From: CAXPZW01 sp049594615
GTDB taxonomy: Bacteria; Bacteroidota; Bacteroidia; Flavobacteriales_D; Sanyastnellaceae
Reading direction: 5' to 3'
Assembly: GCA_049594615.1 (NCBI GenBank)
Contig: JBMYJR010000001.1
Location: 88,274-152,273 of the forward strand
DNA: 64,000 bases
Part shown: piece after piece, positions 34,334 to 43,633 of the stretch
How the letters are laid out: each line of letters starts with the position of its first letter
Position numbering within the stretch: the stretch's first letter is position 1
The notes under the pieces: generated by a model
What the model saw: only the letters and a program-made list of their open reading frames with translations
Told to the model about the DNA's origin: nothing
The model's database searches: none
Translations under genes and position numbers: made by a program

Positions 34334-34575
34334 GTGCACAAGTGGGACGGCAAATATAGCGCCGTAGTTACAATCCGAACGCACATAGCCCTCGGGTGTT
34401 GTCCACCGACTTGTCCCAAACCGTCGCTGCCTACTCTTCCATCCAGAAACGGTGTCCTCTGTACACGCAAGAGCCCGTCATTGCTGAGAAACTTTCAATC
34501 CAGTGTGAATAAACACTCGCGCGCGCCTACAGGAGAGCATCTCTGAATGCGGACCTTTGGTTTTTGGGCACTGTG

Positions 34576-34606
34576 TTTGTGCAGACCGTGCGAAGCCGTA
34601 CCTTTG
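34576..34606 (+). promoter_or_regulatory. Consensus promoter for serine palmitoyltransferase
   Basis: TTTG (34576-34579), exactly 19 nt, then TACCTTTG (34599-34606) is a full match to the Bacteroidota -33/-7 consensus. It lies in the 351-nt gap between divergent bamD and the spt gene; the remaining leader (about 75 nt) holds a small CCGTC/GACGG hairpin at about 34655-34672. Nothing else is seen in the gap. Confidence 0.75.
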
Positions 34607-34684
34607 CGGCCCTTTTTCAAAGACACGGTCCGCGCAGTGGATCTCCCGCTCCGTCCGGGTTTGACGGATTAAAAGTTGGAATAG

Positions 34685-35932
34685 ATGGACATTTTTGATC
34701 GCATCAAAGCCTACAAAGGCCCCCTCGGCCAGCACGCAGAAGCGTCGCACGGTTACTTCACCTTCCCCAAGCTGGAAGGCCCCATTGCCAACCGCATGCA
34801 GTTCCGCGGTAAGGACGTTTTGGTCTGGAGCATCAACAACTACCTCGGGCTGTGCAACCACCCGGAAGTACGCGAGGTGGACGCCAAAGCCTCCGCAGAG
34901 TGGGGCATGGGTTACCCCATGGGCGCCCGCATGATGAGTGGCCACACCGAAATCCACGAAGAGCTCGAGCGCAACCTCGCAGACTTTATGCAAAAGGAAG
35001 ATGCGTACCTGCTCAACTTCGGTTACCAAGGATGCCAGAGCACCATTGAAGCCCTGGTGAGCCGCAATGATGTGATCGTTTATGACAGCGAGTCTCACGC
35101 CTGCATGGTGGACGGTGTGCGATTGCACCAAGGCAAGCGCTTTGTATTCCAACACAACGACATGGACAGCTTCCGTCGCCAGATGGAGCGCGCGACTAAC
35201 CTCTGCGCCAAAACGGGCGGCGGCATTTTGGTGGTGACCGAAGGCGTCTTCGGCATGGCAGGAGATCAAGGCAAACTCGCCGAGATCTGCGCCATGAAGG
35301 ACGAATTCGAATTCCGCCTTTTCGTGGATGATGCACACGGCTTCGGTACTGTAGGCGAGAACGGCCGCGGCGCCGGCGATTACCAAGGCGTGCAAGAACA
35401 CATCGACGTGTACTTCGGCACCTTTGCCAAGGCCATGGCCACCATCGGCGCGTTTGTGGCCGGTGACCAAGATGTGATCAACTACCTGCGCTACAACTTG
35501 CGCTCGCAAGTATTCGCCAAGTCGCTCCCGATGCCCATTACTGTAGGCGCGCTCAAGCGTTTGGAAATGATGCGCACCCGTCCTGAATTCAAGGACAACT
35601 TGTGGAAGGTGGCTTCTGCGCTGCAGTCCGGTCTGCGCGAAGCAGGATTCGACCTTGGCGCGACCAACTCAGCGGTAACTCCGGTATTCCTCAAAGGAAA
35701 CCTCGGTGAGGCCACCAAGATCACCATGGACCTGCGCGAGAACTACGGCATCTTCTGTTCGATCGTGGTGTACCCTGTTGTGCCTAAGGATGTCATTATG
35801 CTGCGTTTGATCCCAACGGCAGTGCACACCCTTGAAGACGTTCAGTACACCATTGACACCTTCAAAGAGGTACAGGACAAACTGAATAAAGGTGTTTACG
35901 CAGGCGAAGACGTGATCGCCGACTGGAGCTGA
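34685..35932 (+). CDS. Serine palmitoyltransferase-type alpha-oxoamine synthase
   Basis: 415 aa. This is a PLP fold type I enzyme with the flavobacterial SPT N-terminus (MDIFDRIKAYKGPLGQHAE, then KLEGPIANRMQFRGKDVLVWSINNYLGL-type). The PLP-binding core has HACMVDG, FVDDAHGFGTVG and Lys in FGTFAKAMATIGAF. In Bacteroidota these enzymes make the long-chain base of sphingolipids or, from cysteate, of sulfonolipids. The paralogues Kbl (glycine acetyltransferase) and BioF are close relatives, but the N-terminal extension favours SPT. The substrate amino acid is inferred. Confidence 0.85.
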   Translation: MDIFDRIKAYKGPLGQHAEASHGYFTFPKLEGPIANRMQFRGKDVLVWSINNYLGLCNHPEVREVDAKASAEWGMGYPMGARMMSGHTEIHEELERNLADFMQKEDAYLLNFGYQGCQSTIEALVSRNDVIVYDSESHACMVDGVRLHQGKRFVFQHNDMDSFRRQMERATNLCAKTGGGILVVTEGVFGMAGDQGKLAEICAMKDEFEFRLFVDDAHGFGTVGENGRGAGDYQGVQEHIDVYFGTFAKAMATIGAFVAGDQDVINYLRYNLRSQVFAKSLPMPITVGALKRLEMMRTRPEFKDNLWKVASALQSGLREAGFDLGATNSAVTPVFLKGNLGEATKITMDLRENYGIFCSIVVYPVVPKDVIMLRLIPTAVHTLEDVQYTIDTFKEVQDKLNKGVYAGEDVIADWS

Positions 35933-35939
35933 TCTCACT

Positions 35940-36662
35940 GTGGCCCAGCGCTACTTTTTGCATTTGGCTTACGATGGCGCTGCCTACCACGGTTGGCAGC
36001 GCCAATCCAACGCCCCATCGGTCCAACAAACCTTGGAGCGAGCCCTCTNNNNNNNNNNTACGGGTTGTGGCCGTACAGATACCGGCGTGCATGCCAGCAG
36101 CTATTTCGCGCACTTTGACCTTAGTGGAATTTTGCAGGACTTGGATCAAGCACGTTTCAAGCTCAACAACATTTTGCCGTCGGACATCTCGGTATTTGCC
36201 CTCATTCCAGTGACTGTTGAGGCGCATGCACGTTTTGACGCTACACGCCGTGGATACGTATACCACCTGCACACAGCCAAAGATCCCTTTGCGCTCCGTT
36301 CTGCCTACGTGCATTACACGTTGGATTTGAATGCGATGAATGCCGCTGCCGCGCATTTGCTGGAGGTGCGAGATTTTGGTGCGTTTTGCAAAGCGGGGTC
36401 CGAAGTGAACAACACCCTTTGCGACGTTGTGGAGAGCCGCTGGACGCGCGAAGGTGATCGCTGGACGTATCACATTGCCGCCAATCGCTTCCTGCGAAAC
36501 ATGGTGCGTGCGGCTGTGGGTACCCTCATTGATGTGGGCCGTGGATACACTTCCCAGGCTGAATTTGAAGAGATCCTGCGCACCGGCAAACGGAGCAATG
36601 CTGGCATGTCGGCACCTGCGCACGGCTTGTTTTTGGACGACATCTCCTATCCTTTTTTCTGA
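35940..36662 (+). CDS. truA: tRNA pseudouridine(38-40) synthase TruA, interrupted by an assembly gap
   Basis: 240 codons including 10 N. It isomerises U38-U40 in tRNA anticodon arms. Catalytic Asp is in GCGRTDTGVHA, right after the gap; RRGYVYHL and NRFLRNMVRAAVGTLIDVGRG are typical. Start is GTG 35940, 7 nt after the spt stop. Between LERAL and TGCGRTD the family normally has about 10 residues but only about four codons are spanned here, so the 10 N stand for a longer unknown stretch. Confidence 0.93.
   Translation: MAQRYFLHLAYDGAAYHGWQRQSNAPSVQQTLERALXXXXTGCGRTDTGVHASSYFAHFDLSGILQDLDQARFKLNNILPSDISVFALIPVTVEAHARFDATRRGYVYHLHTAKDPFALRSAYVHYTLDLNAMNAAAAHLLEVRDFGAFCKAGSEVNNTLCDVVESRWTREGDRWTYHIAANRFLRNMVRAAVGTLIDVGRGYTSQAEFEEILRTGKRSNAGMSAPAHGLFLDDISYPFF
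36049..36058. other. Assembly gap (10 N)
   Basis: Ten undetermined bases inside truA. The flanks read in one frame by placing four codons, but family length suggests about 20 more bases are missing. The gap size is likely a placeholder. Confidence 0.95.
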
Positions 36663-36683
36663 GTAGCACCCCTATTGGGTGGT

Positions 36684-36691
36684 TATATTTG
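36684..36691 (+). promoter_or_regulatory. -7 element for the 36709 lipoprotein gene
   Basis: TATATTTG, an exact match, 17 nt before ATG 36709. It excludes the earlier in-frame GTG at 36679 as the start. Confidence 0.5.
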
Positions 36692-36708
36692 TAGCAAACA
36701 TACATGTG

Positions 36709-37380
36709 ATGAAGTGGACGGTTTGTGCTGCTGCCTTGGCAGTGGTGGTAATGACTCAAAGTTGTGGCGATGATGCCGTGGACCAGGCGCGTAAGGTGGT
36801 CAACCAAACCAACCGAGAACAACTCGAGTTTGGCGGCGATCCCATGCCTTCACCCGAAACGATTGAAGCCATGAAGGCCGTTTGTCAAGCGTCCATTGCT
36901 GCGTCCAATGTGCGCGATTGGGATTCCCATCTGGATACCTATCTGCCAGACGTGTTCAACGGTCCTGACGTGCGTAAAGGCTGGCTCTCAATGGCCCACC
37001 ATTACGACAGCATCGGCTGGTACACCGAGTTTTCAAAGTTGGACATCCGATCAGTATCGCCCTTGGTGCCCTACGACGGTGGCCAGTGCAGCGTGATGAA
37101 TGCAGACTTTGTGCAACGCGTGCACTTTGGTGAGCAGTTTACTGGCATCAAGGAGCAGTACAGCGGTATGATGGAGGAGCGATACGGTACCCAAGCGGTG
37201 GTCAAGTGGGAACCAGAAATTGAAGAGTACACCATTACAGGACGTGATCATTTTTACGCCTTCCTCCCGGACACGAGCGACGCCATCTACTTGTTGCAAG
37301 GCAAGTCCTTGAATGAGCCCCACATCGCCAGCAAATTCGAATTGTTGGACTTACGTCGCTTGATGAGTTACCGCGACTAG
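36709..37380 (+). CDS. Lipoprotein of unknown function
   Basis: 223 aa. A short lipoprotein signal ends in MTQSC; the mature part is acidic with no recognised domain (PSPETIEAMKAVCQASIAASNVRDWDSHLDTYLPDVF region, then YAFLPDTSDAIYLLQGKSLN). The sequence does not show catalytic motifs. The stop overlaps the stop of the convergent lipoprotein gene in a shared CTAG (37377-37380). Anchoring to the outer or inner membrane is inferred from the lipobox. Confidence 0.75.
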   Translation: MKWTVCAAALAVVVMTQSCGDDAVDQARKVVNQTNREQLEFGGDPMPSPETIEAMKAVCQASIAASNVRDWDSHLDTYLPDVFNGPDVRKGWLSMAHHYDSIGWYTEFSKLDIRSVSPLVPYDGGQCSVMNADFVQRVHFGEQFTGIKEQYSGMMEERYGTQAVVKWEPEIEEYTITGRDHFYAFLPDTSDAIYLLQGKSLNEPHIASKFELLDLRRLMSYRD

Positions 37381-38084
37381 TCCTTGGTGTCTTGGAGGAC
37401 CTCGAGCAGTTCTCCGATGACATCGCGTATTCCTGGATAATCCACATCTTCAAAAGCCTCAGGCAAAACAAAGCGTGAGGCATCTACCGGGCCCAGTTTG
37501 ACCTCCTTGGCCCGCACACGCATGCGCATGCCAAAATGTTCGATGTCGTACCCCAGCAGGAATTCATCCAAAGCGTGGTACTGGTTGCACCAGTTGGGGT
37601 CGTGGATGGGGATGTCGGCCGTGTGCCACAGCTCAATCGGAGGTACTGAATCGATGATGAACTCGGCCATGGTCAGCTTGCATGGGTAGCCTGCAATGGT
37701 GGTGGTAGAGTCGGTGGGTAAGAGCTTGATTCTCGGGGTTTCGTCCAGCATTTGCCAAATGCCTAGCGAATCCAAAGTCACGTGGTACTTCCCTTTGTTG
37801 GTCTTGAGGTATTGGTCAAAGACCTTCTGACGGTTGTTGACGATGAACTGGTTGCTGACAATTCCGCCCATGGCTTCCAGCAGGCCTGTGACTTGGTCCC
37901 CGCGGAAAGCCACTTCCATTTCTTCGGGGTAGATGTACTGCAGCAGGTCGTTTTGGTTGAAGGGAAAGGATACGTCGTAGGTGATCAGGCCTTGGGGCAC
38001 CGCTTCTTTCGGAGCATTGCTGCATCCCAATCCAAACAACAGAGCGGCTCCTACAAGTGGGGCCAGACGGGCTTTCAACTTCAT
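37377..38084 (-). CDS. Lipoprotein of unknown function
   Basis: 235 aa from ATG 38084. The lipoprotein signal ends LFGLGC; the mature protein (GLITYDVSFPFNQNDLLQYIYPEEMEVAF, then TTTIAGYPCKLTMAEF and PIELWHTADI) resembles DUF4412-type beta-rich proteins of Bacteroidota with a conserved AGYPCKL/AxM core, but the match is by eye. It shares the CTAG stop overlap with the convergent gene. It is divergent from argS. Confidence 0.7.
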   Translation of the reverse strand: MKLKARLAPLVGAALLFGLGCSNAPKEAVPQGLITYDVSFPFNQNDLLQYIYPEEMEVAFRGDQVTGLLEAMGGIVSNQFIVNNRQKVFDQYLKTNKGKYHVTLDSLGIWQMLDETPRIKLLPTDSTTTIAGYPCKLTMAEFIIDSVPPIELWHTADIPIHDPNWCNQYHALDEFLLGYDIEHFGMRMRVRAKEVKLGPVDASRFVLPEAFEDVDYPGIRDVIGELLEVLQDTKD

Positions 38085-38269
38085 AGTATTCAAGTGTGGC
38101 AACAAGTTGGGTGATTGTGAGCTGGGATTGCCCTTGAAAGGTGGGAGTTTATGAGCGCGTGAACGTGGATATCGCATGAAATTCTCGTAGGGTTAAGCGC
38201 TGACATGCTCGGTGAAACTCCTCGACCCGTTCTGTGGGTGGAGACGCCCAAAATGTGGAAATTCGCGGC

Positions 38270-40063
38270 ATGAATGCACCAGCTGCGATGTTCGCAACCT
38301 TGAGCAATGCTGTGGTGGCTGCCGTCCAAGACCTGTACGGCGCCGAAGTGACCACAGACACGGTTCAAATCCAAAAGACCCGCAAAGAATTCGAAGGCCA
38401 CTTTACCGTGGTGGTGTTCCCTTACGTGAAAATGGCCCGCACCGCGCCGCACTTGGCCGCCGAAGCCATTGGCGCGCACTTGCAGGAGCATTGCCCACTC
38501 GTGGAGCGCTACGGGGTGGTCAAAGGCTTTTTGAACCTGGTGCTCACCGGTGATTACTGGAACGGCTTTCTCACTCAGGCTGTGGCCGATGCCCGTTTTG
38601 GTTTTGCCGAACTGGGTTCCAAACCGCTGGTGATGGTGGAGTACTCTTCGCCCAACACCAACAAGCCGTTGCATTTGGGCCACTTGCGAAACAACTTCTT
38701 GGGGTACGCCGTAGCGCGCATTTTGGAAGCGGTGGGGCACGAGGTGCAAAAGGTGCAAATCATCAACGACCGCGGCATTCACATTTGCAAGTCCATGGTG
38801 GCTTGGCAGCGCTTTGGAGACGGGGAAACGCCCGAATCCAGCGGTATCAAAGGCGACCACCTGGTGGGTAAGTACTATGTGCGCTTTGACAAAGAGTACA
38901 AAGCCCAAGTCAACGCCCTGATCGAAAGCGGCATCGACGCCGACAAGGCCGAGCAACAAGCCGAGCTGCTCCAAGCGGCACGAGAAATGCTGGTCAAGTG
39001 GGAAAACAAAGACCCCGAAATCGTAGCCCTTTGGGAGACCATGAACAGCTGGGTGTACGCCGGGTTTGACGCCACCTACACCGAAATGGGAGTGGACTTC
39101 GACAAGCTCTACTACGAAAGTAACACCTACCTCACAGGCAAGGACGAAGTGCTCAAAGGCTTGGACGCCGGCGCCTTCTACGAACGCGAAGACGGCTCCA
39201 TTTGGGTGGACCTGACCGAAGACGGGTTGGATGAAAAACTCCTGCTCCGCAAAGACGGTACGGCCGTGTACATGACCCAGGACATCGGTACTGCCATTTT
39301 GCGCTACCGCGATTTCCCCGGGCTGTCGTACCAGATCTACACCGTGGGCAACGAGCAGGAGTACCACTTCAAAGTGCTGTTCCTCATCCTGGATAAACTC
39401 GGCTTTGAGAATGCCAAGAGCAACTACCACCTCAGCTACGGCATGGTGGAACTGCCCGAAGGCAAAATGAAATCCCGCGAAGGCACCGTGGTGGACGCCG
39501 ACGACCTCTTGCGTGAAATGCGCGATACGGCCAAGTCCATCACCGAGGAGCTCGGCAAATTGGATGGGGTGTCTGAGCAGGAGAAAGACGCGCTCTACAA
39601 AACCATCGGATACGGCTCACTGAAGTACTTCTTGCTGCGCGTGGACCCACGCCGCGGCATGCAATTCGACCCCAAAGAGTCGGTGGACTTCAGCGGCAAC
39701 ACCGGTTCGTACCTGCAGTACAACTACGTGCGTACACGTGCGCTGCTGCGCAAGTATGGCCAAAACCCGCAAGGCCCCTTCCACATCGTCGACCTCACCG
39801 AAGGCGAGATGGACCTGCTGCGCAAATTCCACGATTTCCCAGAAGTCTTGGCGGAAGCTGCTGCGAGCTACAACCCCAGCATCCTGTGCACCTACGGGTA
39901 CGAGCTGGTGAAAACCTACTCCAGCTTTTACCAGGCCAACCCCATCTTGGACGACGCCAATCCGGAGCGCACGGCTTTCCGCGTGGCCTTGTCCATGAAG
40001 ATGGGAGACATCCTCAAAACGGCCATGGAGCTGCTCGGCATGGGCATGCCCGAGCGCATGTAA
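38270..40063 (+). CDS. argS: Arginyl-tRNA synthetase
   Basis: 597 aa, normal for class I ArgRS. It charges tRNA-Arg. The HIGH-type motif HLGHLRNN is near residues 135-142, preceded by EYSSPNTNKPL; the KMSKS-like GKMKSREGTVVDADDLL and the C-terminal DALR domain (SYLQYNYVRTRALLRK to FRVALSMKMGDILKTAMELLG region) are complete. Start ATG 38270 fits the Arg_tRNA_synt_N domain; a GTG 36 nt upstream is less likely. Confidence 0.96.
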   Translation: MNAPAAMFATLSNAVVAAVQDLYGAEVTTDTVQIQKTRKEFEGHFTVVVFPYVKMARTAPHLAAEAIGAHLQEHCPLVERYGVVKGFLNLVLTGDYWNGFLTQAVADARFGFAELGSKPLVMVEYSSPNTNKPLHLGHLRNNFLGYAVARILEAVGHEVQKVQIINDRGIHICKSMVAWQRFGDGETPESSGIKGDHLVGKYYVRFDKEYKAQVNALIESGIDADKAEQQAELLQAAREMLVKWENKDPEIVALWETMNSWVYAGFDATYTEMGVDFDKLYYESNTYLTGKDEVLKGLDAGAFYEREDGSIWVDLTEDGLDEKLLLRKDGTAVYMTQDIGTAILRYRDFPGLSYQIYTVGNEQEYHFKVLFLILDKLGFENAKSNYHLSYGMVELPEGKMKSREGTVVDADDLLREMRDTAKSITEELGKLDGVSEQEKDALYKTIGYGSLKYFLLRVDPRRGMQFDPKESVDFSGNTGSYLQYNYVRTRALLRKYGQNPQGPFHIVDLTEGEMDLLRKFHDFPEVLAEAAASYNPSILCTYGYELVKTYSSFYQANPILDDANPERTAFRVALSMKMGDILKTAMELLGMGMPERM

Positions 40064-40070
40064 TTCCCGC

Positions 40071-42131
40071 TTAGTGTTGGATCACCAGTTGCAAGGCTGA
40101 GCGGCGCTGGCCTTGCACCACCTCTACGGTGTATGTGCCTTCTGCCAAGTCGGTGGTGGTAAACAGCCCCGATCCTTGCAGCTGGAAGGCCATGGCTACA
40201 CGACCTTGTGCGTCGCGTATGGTCACCTCTGCAGTGCCAGGCTGGGCCAGTTCAATCCAGCATTTGTGGTTGGCCGGGTTGGGGAACAGGGACTCCACCG
40301 ATGCCGTCAGTTCATCGATGCTGACTACAATAGAAATCTCGATACAAACCTCACCTGAGCAGCCTTCGTCCCAGGTATCTGTGACGCACAGGGTGCCGGT
40401 CCCTTCTTCAAACCAGCTCACTTGGGTTTCGCCGTCTGTTGGATCCGGGTCGGTGGTGGAGATCGAGCCTCCGGTGACTGTCCATTCCAATGTGCCACTT
40501 GAGGCAGGTGTATAAGAGTAAGGGATGTTGTCGCCAACGAATCCGGAAAGCACAGGATCGTCGAATGCACCAGCTTCCCAGAAGTAGCACGAACCGTCAT
40601 CATCCGTCGCGGTTTCGTCATAGTTGCAGGCTTCGACGTCGTTGCAGCCGGCCACTTCCAATTCGTCGCACACACCATCGCCGTCGGTGTCGTTCAGGCA
40701 GTTGCCCTCGCAGTCGTAAAATTCCTCGGGGTAGATGCAAGAGGCGTCGTCCTCGGTGGCCTCTGCGTTGTAGTTGCAGGCCACCTCATCGGTGCAGCCA
40801 ACGATTTCGAGCTCGTCGCACACGCCGTCATCGTCGGTGTCGTTGAGGCAGGCGCCCTCGCAGTCGTAGAACTCTTCGGGGTAAATGCAAGAGGCGTCGT
40901 CCTCGGTGGCCTCCGCGTTGTAGTTGCAGGCCACCTCATCGGTACATCCCGGCAAAGAGGTGACATTCAACTTGAGCACAAACATGCCATTTTCGATGTC
41001 ACTCACCACAATGTTTCCGCTGGGGAAGTAGGGGTAGTTGCTCCAAGTTCCGGTAAAGCCCGGGGCATCGGTGTCGGGGATGATGTCGAAGTAGGCCAGT
41101 TGGCTGAGGTTGCCGGCAGCCACATCCGAAATGTCTAGGATGCGCAGGCCGCTGCGGTAGTTGCTTTGGTACAACAGGTTGCCCAACACGTAGTGGTTGT
41201 GGTCAATGGAGGTGTTGTCCGAAACGTAGGTGTCCAGGAGGAAGGGGTTGTCCAAATCCTCCATGTTGAAGATGAAGGTGGAGGTATTGACCCCGTTGTA
41301 GAGCTCGTCGGTTTCGTCGTTGCTCATGAAGAAGCGGTGATCTTCGGTGAGCCAGCCCTGGTGCACGTAGCCCACGTTTTCGTAGGTCACCTGGCTGATC
41401 TCCTGCATGTCGGTGGGGTCAGACATGTCCACAATCGCGATGTAATTGGCGTTGCAACAAAACGCGATCTCTTTGCCTTGGTAATCGGCGTCCGGGCCGT
41501 TGTAGACCACCACCTGCGCATCGTGGGTGTAGCCCGACTCTTCCCAGGTGCCCAAAATGGTGGGGTTGAGCGGGTTGTTGATGTTGACCACGTGTAAACC
41601 GCCGTCTGCGGTGTTGGTGCCCACGCCAATGGCGTGACCGGTTTCTTCGTTGATCACGATGTTGTGCGCACGTCCGAATCCGTCGTAGTGGGCGTCGGCC
41701 TCAAACTCGGTAGGGATGACAAGCAGTGGATCCACCAGCTTGGTGAGGTCCATGATCTGCATGCCGTGCCCCGTGAATTCGCTGACCACAAAGACGTAGT
41801 TGTTGAACACCTTGGCGTCGCGCCAGGTGTTGTTGCCTTCGATGAACGAGGGCAGGGTACCCAGGTACACGGGGTTCACCGGATCGGTCACTTCCACAAA
41901 GGCCGTGCCCGAACGCAAGCACAGGATGGCAAATTCGCGACCGCTGTCTGGATCCACCCATCCCCAGATGTCGTTGGTACCGGTGGGGCTGCCCACGTCT
42001 TCCAAGGGAATGTAGGACATCAAGTCGATGTTCTCACAAGGGTAGATGTCCGCAAAGCCCGATTCACAAGGGGTTTGGGCAAAGAGGGTAGAAGCGCTTG
42101 CCAGCGCCAGCAGGGTCAAAAATCGTCGCAT
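40071..42131 (-). CDS. Choice-of-anchor B family T9SS cargo with GCTD cysteine repeats
   Basis: 686 aa. A signal peptide is followed by a beta-propeller-like choice-of-anchor B domain (DIWGWVDPDSGREFAILCL, AFVEVTDPVNPVYLGTLPS, DGFGRAHNIVINEETG, STFIFNMEDLDNPFLLDTY), three cysteine units beginning GCTDEVACNYNAEATEDDASC-type (the third shorter), an Ig/PKD-like segment and a T9SS type A tail (LFPNPANHKCWIEL to GTYTVEVVQGQRR). It is a surface-exposed exported protein; binding partner unknown. It is 29 nt after the paralogue at 42161-43615, which lacks the cysteine repeats. Confidence 0.87.
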   Translation of the reverse strand: MRRFLTLLALASASTLFAQTPCESGFADIYPCENIDLMSYIPLEDVGSPTGTNDIWGWVDPDSGREFAILCLRSGTAFVEVTDPVNPVYLGTLPSFIEGNNTWRDAKVFNNYVFVVSEFTGHGMQIMDLTKLVDPLLVIPTEFEADAHYDGFGRAHNIVINEETGHAIGVGTNTADGGLHVVNINNPLNPTILGTWEESGYTHDAQVVVYNGPDADYQGKEIAFCCNANYIAIVDMSDPTDMQEISQVTYENVGYVHQGWLTEDHRFFMSNDETDELYNGVNTSTFIFNMEDLDNPFLLDTYVSDNTSIDHNHYVLGNLLYQSNYRSGLRILDISDVAAGNLSQLAYFDIIPDTDAPGFTGTWSNYPYFPSGNIVVSDIENGMFVLKLNVTSLPGCTDEVACNYNAEATEDDASCIYPEEFYDCEGACLNDTDDDGVCDELEIVGCTDEVACNYNAEATEDDASCIYPEEFYDCEGNCLNDTDGDGVCDELEVAGCNDVEACNYDETATDDDGSCYFWEAGAFDDPVLSGFVGDNIPYSYTPASSGTLEWTVTGGSISTTDPDPTDGETQVSWFEEGTGTLCVTDTWDEGCSGEVCIEISIVVSIDELTASVESLFPNPANHKCWIELAQPGTAEVTIRDAQGRVAMAFQLQGSGLFTTTDLAEGTYTVEVVQGQRRSALQLVIQH
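40587..40949 (-). repeat. Tandem 150-bp coding repeats
   Basis: Units start at 40949, 40799 and 40649 and are exactly 150 nt apart. The first two encode almost identical 50-residue modules; the third is diverged and covers only the cysteine part. They sit in one reading frame inside the choice-of-anchor B gene. Confidence 0.85.
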
Positions 42132-42160
42132 GCGTCATGTTTGCATGCAAGGTACCACAA

Positions 42161-43615
42161 TCAGGGCTGTTTGATCAGTCTCTGGGTGCCGTAGGTTTCG
42201 ACCTGAATGTTATATACACCAGCGGCCCAATCGGCCAATGGGATGGCGTTCACAGGCTGAAGCGCAGGTGCAATCTCGGTTTCCCAAACCACTTGTCCGG
42301 CGAGGTTGATCGCGCGCACTTGGAGCGGCGTAGCGGTGTGGAAACCGTTGAAGCGGATTTCCGCATTGCCCGCGGCGGGGTTGGGAGACAAGTTGAACGT
42401 GGGGTTGACCACAGTGTTTTCTTCCACGTTGAGCGCTGCGATGGCGTCGTAGTCTGGAGCCAGCAAGAACAGACCATTGAACATGTCGCACGCCACCAAC
42501 ACGCCACTCTCGAAGTAGGGGTAGCAGTTCCACACGCCTGTAAAACCGGGGCCGCTTTCAAACGGAGCGGTGTCGAAGTAACCCACTTCGCTCAGGCTGG
42601 CAGAGGCCGCTTCGTCGATGTGCAGGATGCGCACGCCGCTGCGGTAATTACCGGCAATAACCAAGTCGCCCAACGTGTAGAGGTTGTGGTCTGATGAGGT
42701 GGTTTCTGCTTCGTAGAAGCCGACGTAGGTGGGATTTTCTAAATCCTGCACGTCAAACACGTGGGTGCGGGTAAAGGGTGCAACGCCAGCGTTCTCATCG
42801 ATTTCGTCGTCAAGAATGAAGTAGCGTTGGTCCTCAGTCAACCAGCCTTGGTGGGCGTATACGTTGCCCGGGTAGGTGGTTTTGCCAAGCAGTTGGCAGT
42901 CGCTCTTGTCTGTACAGTTGACCAAGGTGAGCTCATCCTCGTTGCAAGCAAAAGCCACTTCGTCGCCCACATGCTCCTGGTCGGGGCCGGTGTAGATCAC
43001 CACCTGTACATCGTGTGTGTAGCCGTCTTCGCTAAAGGTGCCCGCAATCACAGGGTTGAGCGGATCGTTGACGTCCACAATGTGCAGTCCGCCTTCTGCG
43101 GTGGTGGTACCCACGCCGTAGGCAAAGCCGCTTTCTTCGCAGATAGCGATGTTGTGCGCGCTGCCAAAACCGGCGTAGTGGGCGGTTTCTTCAAATTCCA
43201 CTGGAGGATTGGACACGTCCAACAACTGCTCCAAGTCGAACACTTGCATGCCGTGGTCACCGGCTTCGGAAACGATGAATGCATAGTGGTCAAACACCTT
43301 CATGTCGCGCCACAGGATGGCAGTGGTGTGGGTGGGTAGGTTGCCCAGGTACACCGCATTGTTGGCGTCGGTGATTTCCATGAAGGAGGTGCCGTCTGAA
43401 CGGCCAATGATGGCGAATTCACGTCCCGATTCGGGATCGGTCCAGCCCCAGTTGTCGCTGAGGTTCACGCCACCACCAATCTCTGAGATGGGGTAGTGGG
43501 CAATCAGGTCCACGTTTTCGCAAGGGTAGTCTCCGGCTGCGCCGTCGACACATGGGATTTGAGCGTTAGCGCCCAAGGCCGCGAAGGCGACCGCAAGGGT
43601 AAAAAGATGTTTCAT
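42161..43615 (-). CDS. Choice-of-anchor B family T9SS cargo
   Basis: 484 aa. Signal peptide (MKHLFTLAVAFAALGANAQ), choice-of-anchor B domain (GWTDPESGREFAIIGRSDG, FMEITDANNAVYLGNLPTH, GFGSAHNIAICEESGFAYGVG) and a T9SS type A tail (LSPNPAAGNAEIRF to AGVYNIQVETYG). It is clearly paralogous to the protein at 40071-42131 along its whole propeller domain, but has no GCTD units. The two are tandem on the minus strand and probably co-transcribed. Role unknown; likely displayed on the cell surface. Confidence 0.86.
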   Translation of the reverse strand: MKHLFTLAVAFAALGANAQIPCVDGAAGDYPCENVDLIAHYPISEIGGGVNLSDNWGWTDPESGREFAIIGRSDGTSFMEITDANNAVYLGNLPTHTTAILWRDMKVFDHYAFIVSEAGDHGMQVFDLEQLLDVSNPPVEFEETAHYAGFGSAHNIAICEESGFAYGVGTTTAEGGLHIVDVNDPLNPVIAGTFSEDGYTHDVQVVIYTGPDQEHVGDEVAFACNEDELTLVNCTDKSDCQLLGKTTYPGNVYAHQGWLTEDQRYFILDDEIDENAGVAPFTRTHVFDVQDLENPTYVGFYEAETTSSDHNLYTLGDLVIAGNYRSGVRILHIDEAASASLSEVGYFDTAPFESGPGFTGVWNCYPYFESGVLVACDMFNGLFLLAPDYDAIAALNVEENTVVNPTFNLSPNPAAGNAEIRFNGFHTATPLQVRAINLAGQVVWETEIAPALQPVNAIPLADWAAGVYNIQVETYGTQRLIKQP

Positions 43616-43633
43616 TTCTAGGGATGCAGGTTG

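Noticed and set aside
34334..34684. A tRNA or small gene in the bamD-spt gap
   Set aside because: No cloverleaf or open frame; only the promoter and a small hairpin.
34685..35932. Calling the PLP enzyme Kbl (glycine C-acetyltransferase)
   Set aside because: N-terminal extension matches flavobacterial serine palmitoyltransferase, and no threonine dehydrogenase is adjacent; kept as SPT-type with reservation.
40587..40949. Regularly spaced repeats as a CRISPR array
   Set aside because: Units are 150 nt, in frame and coding, with no short repeat-spacer pattern.
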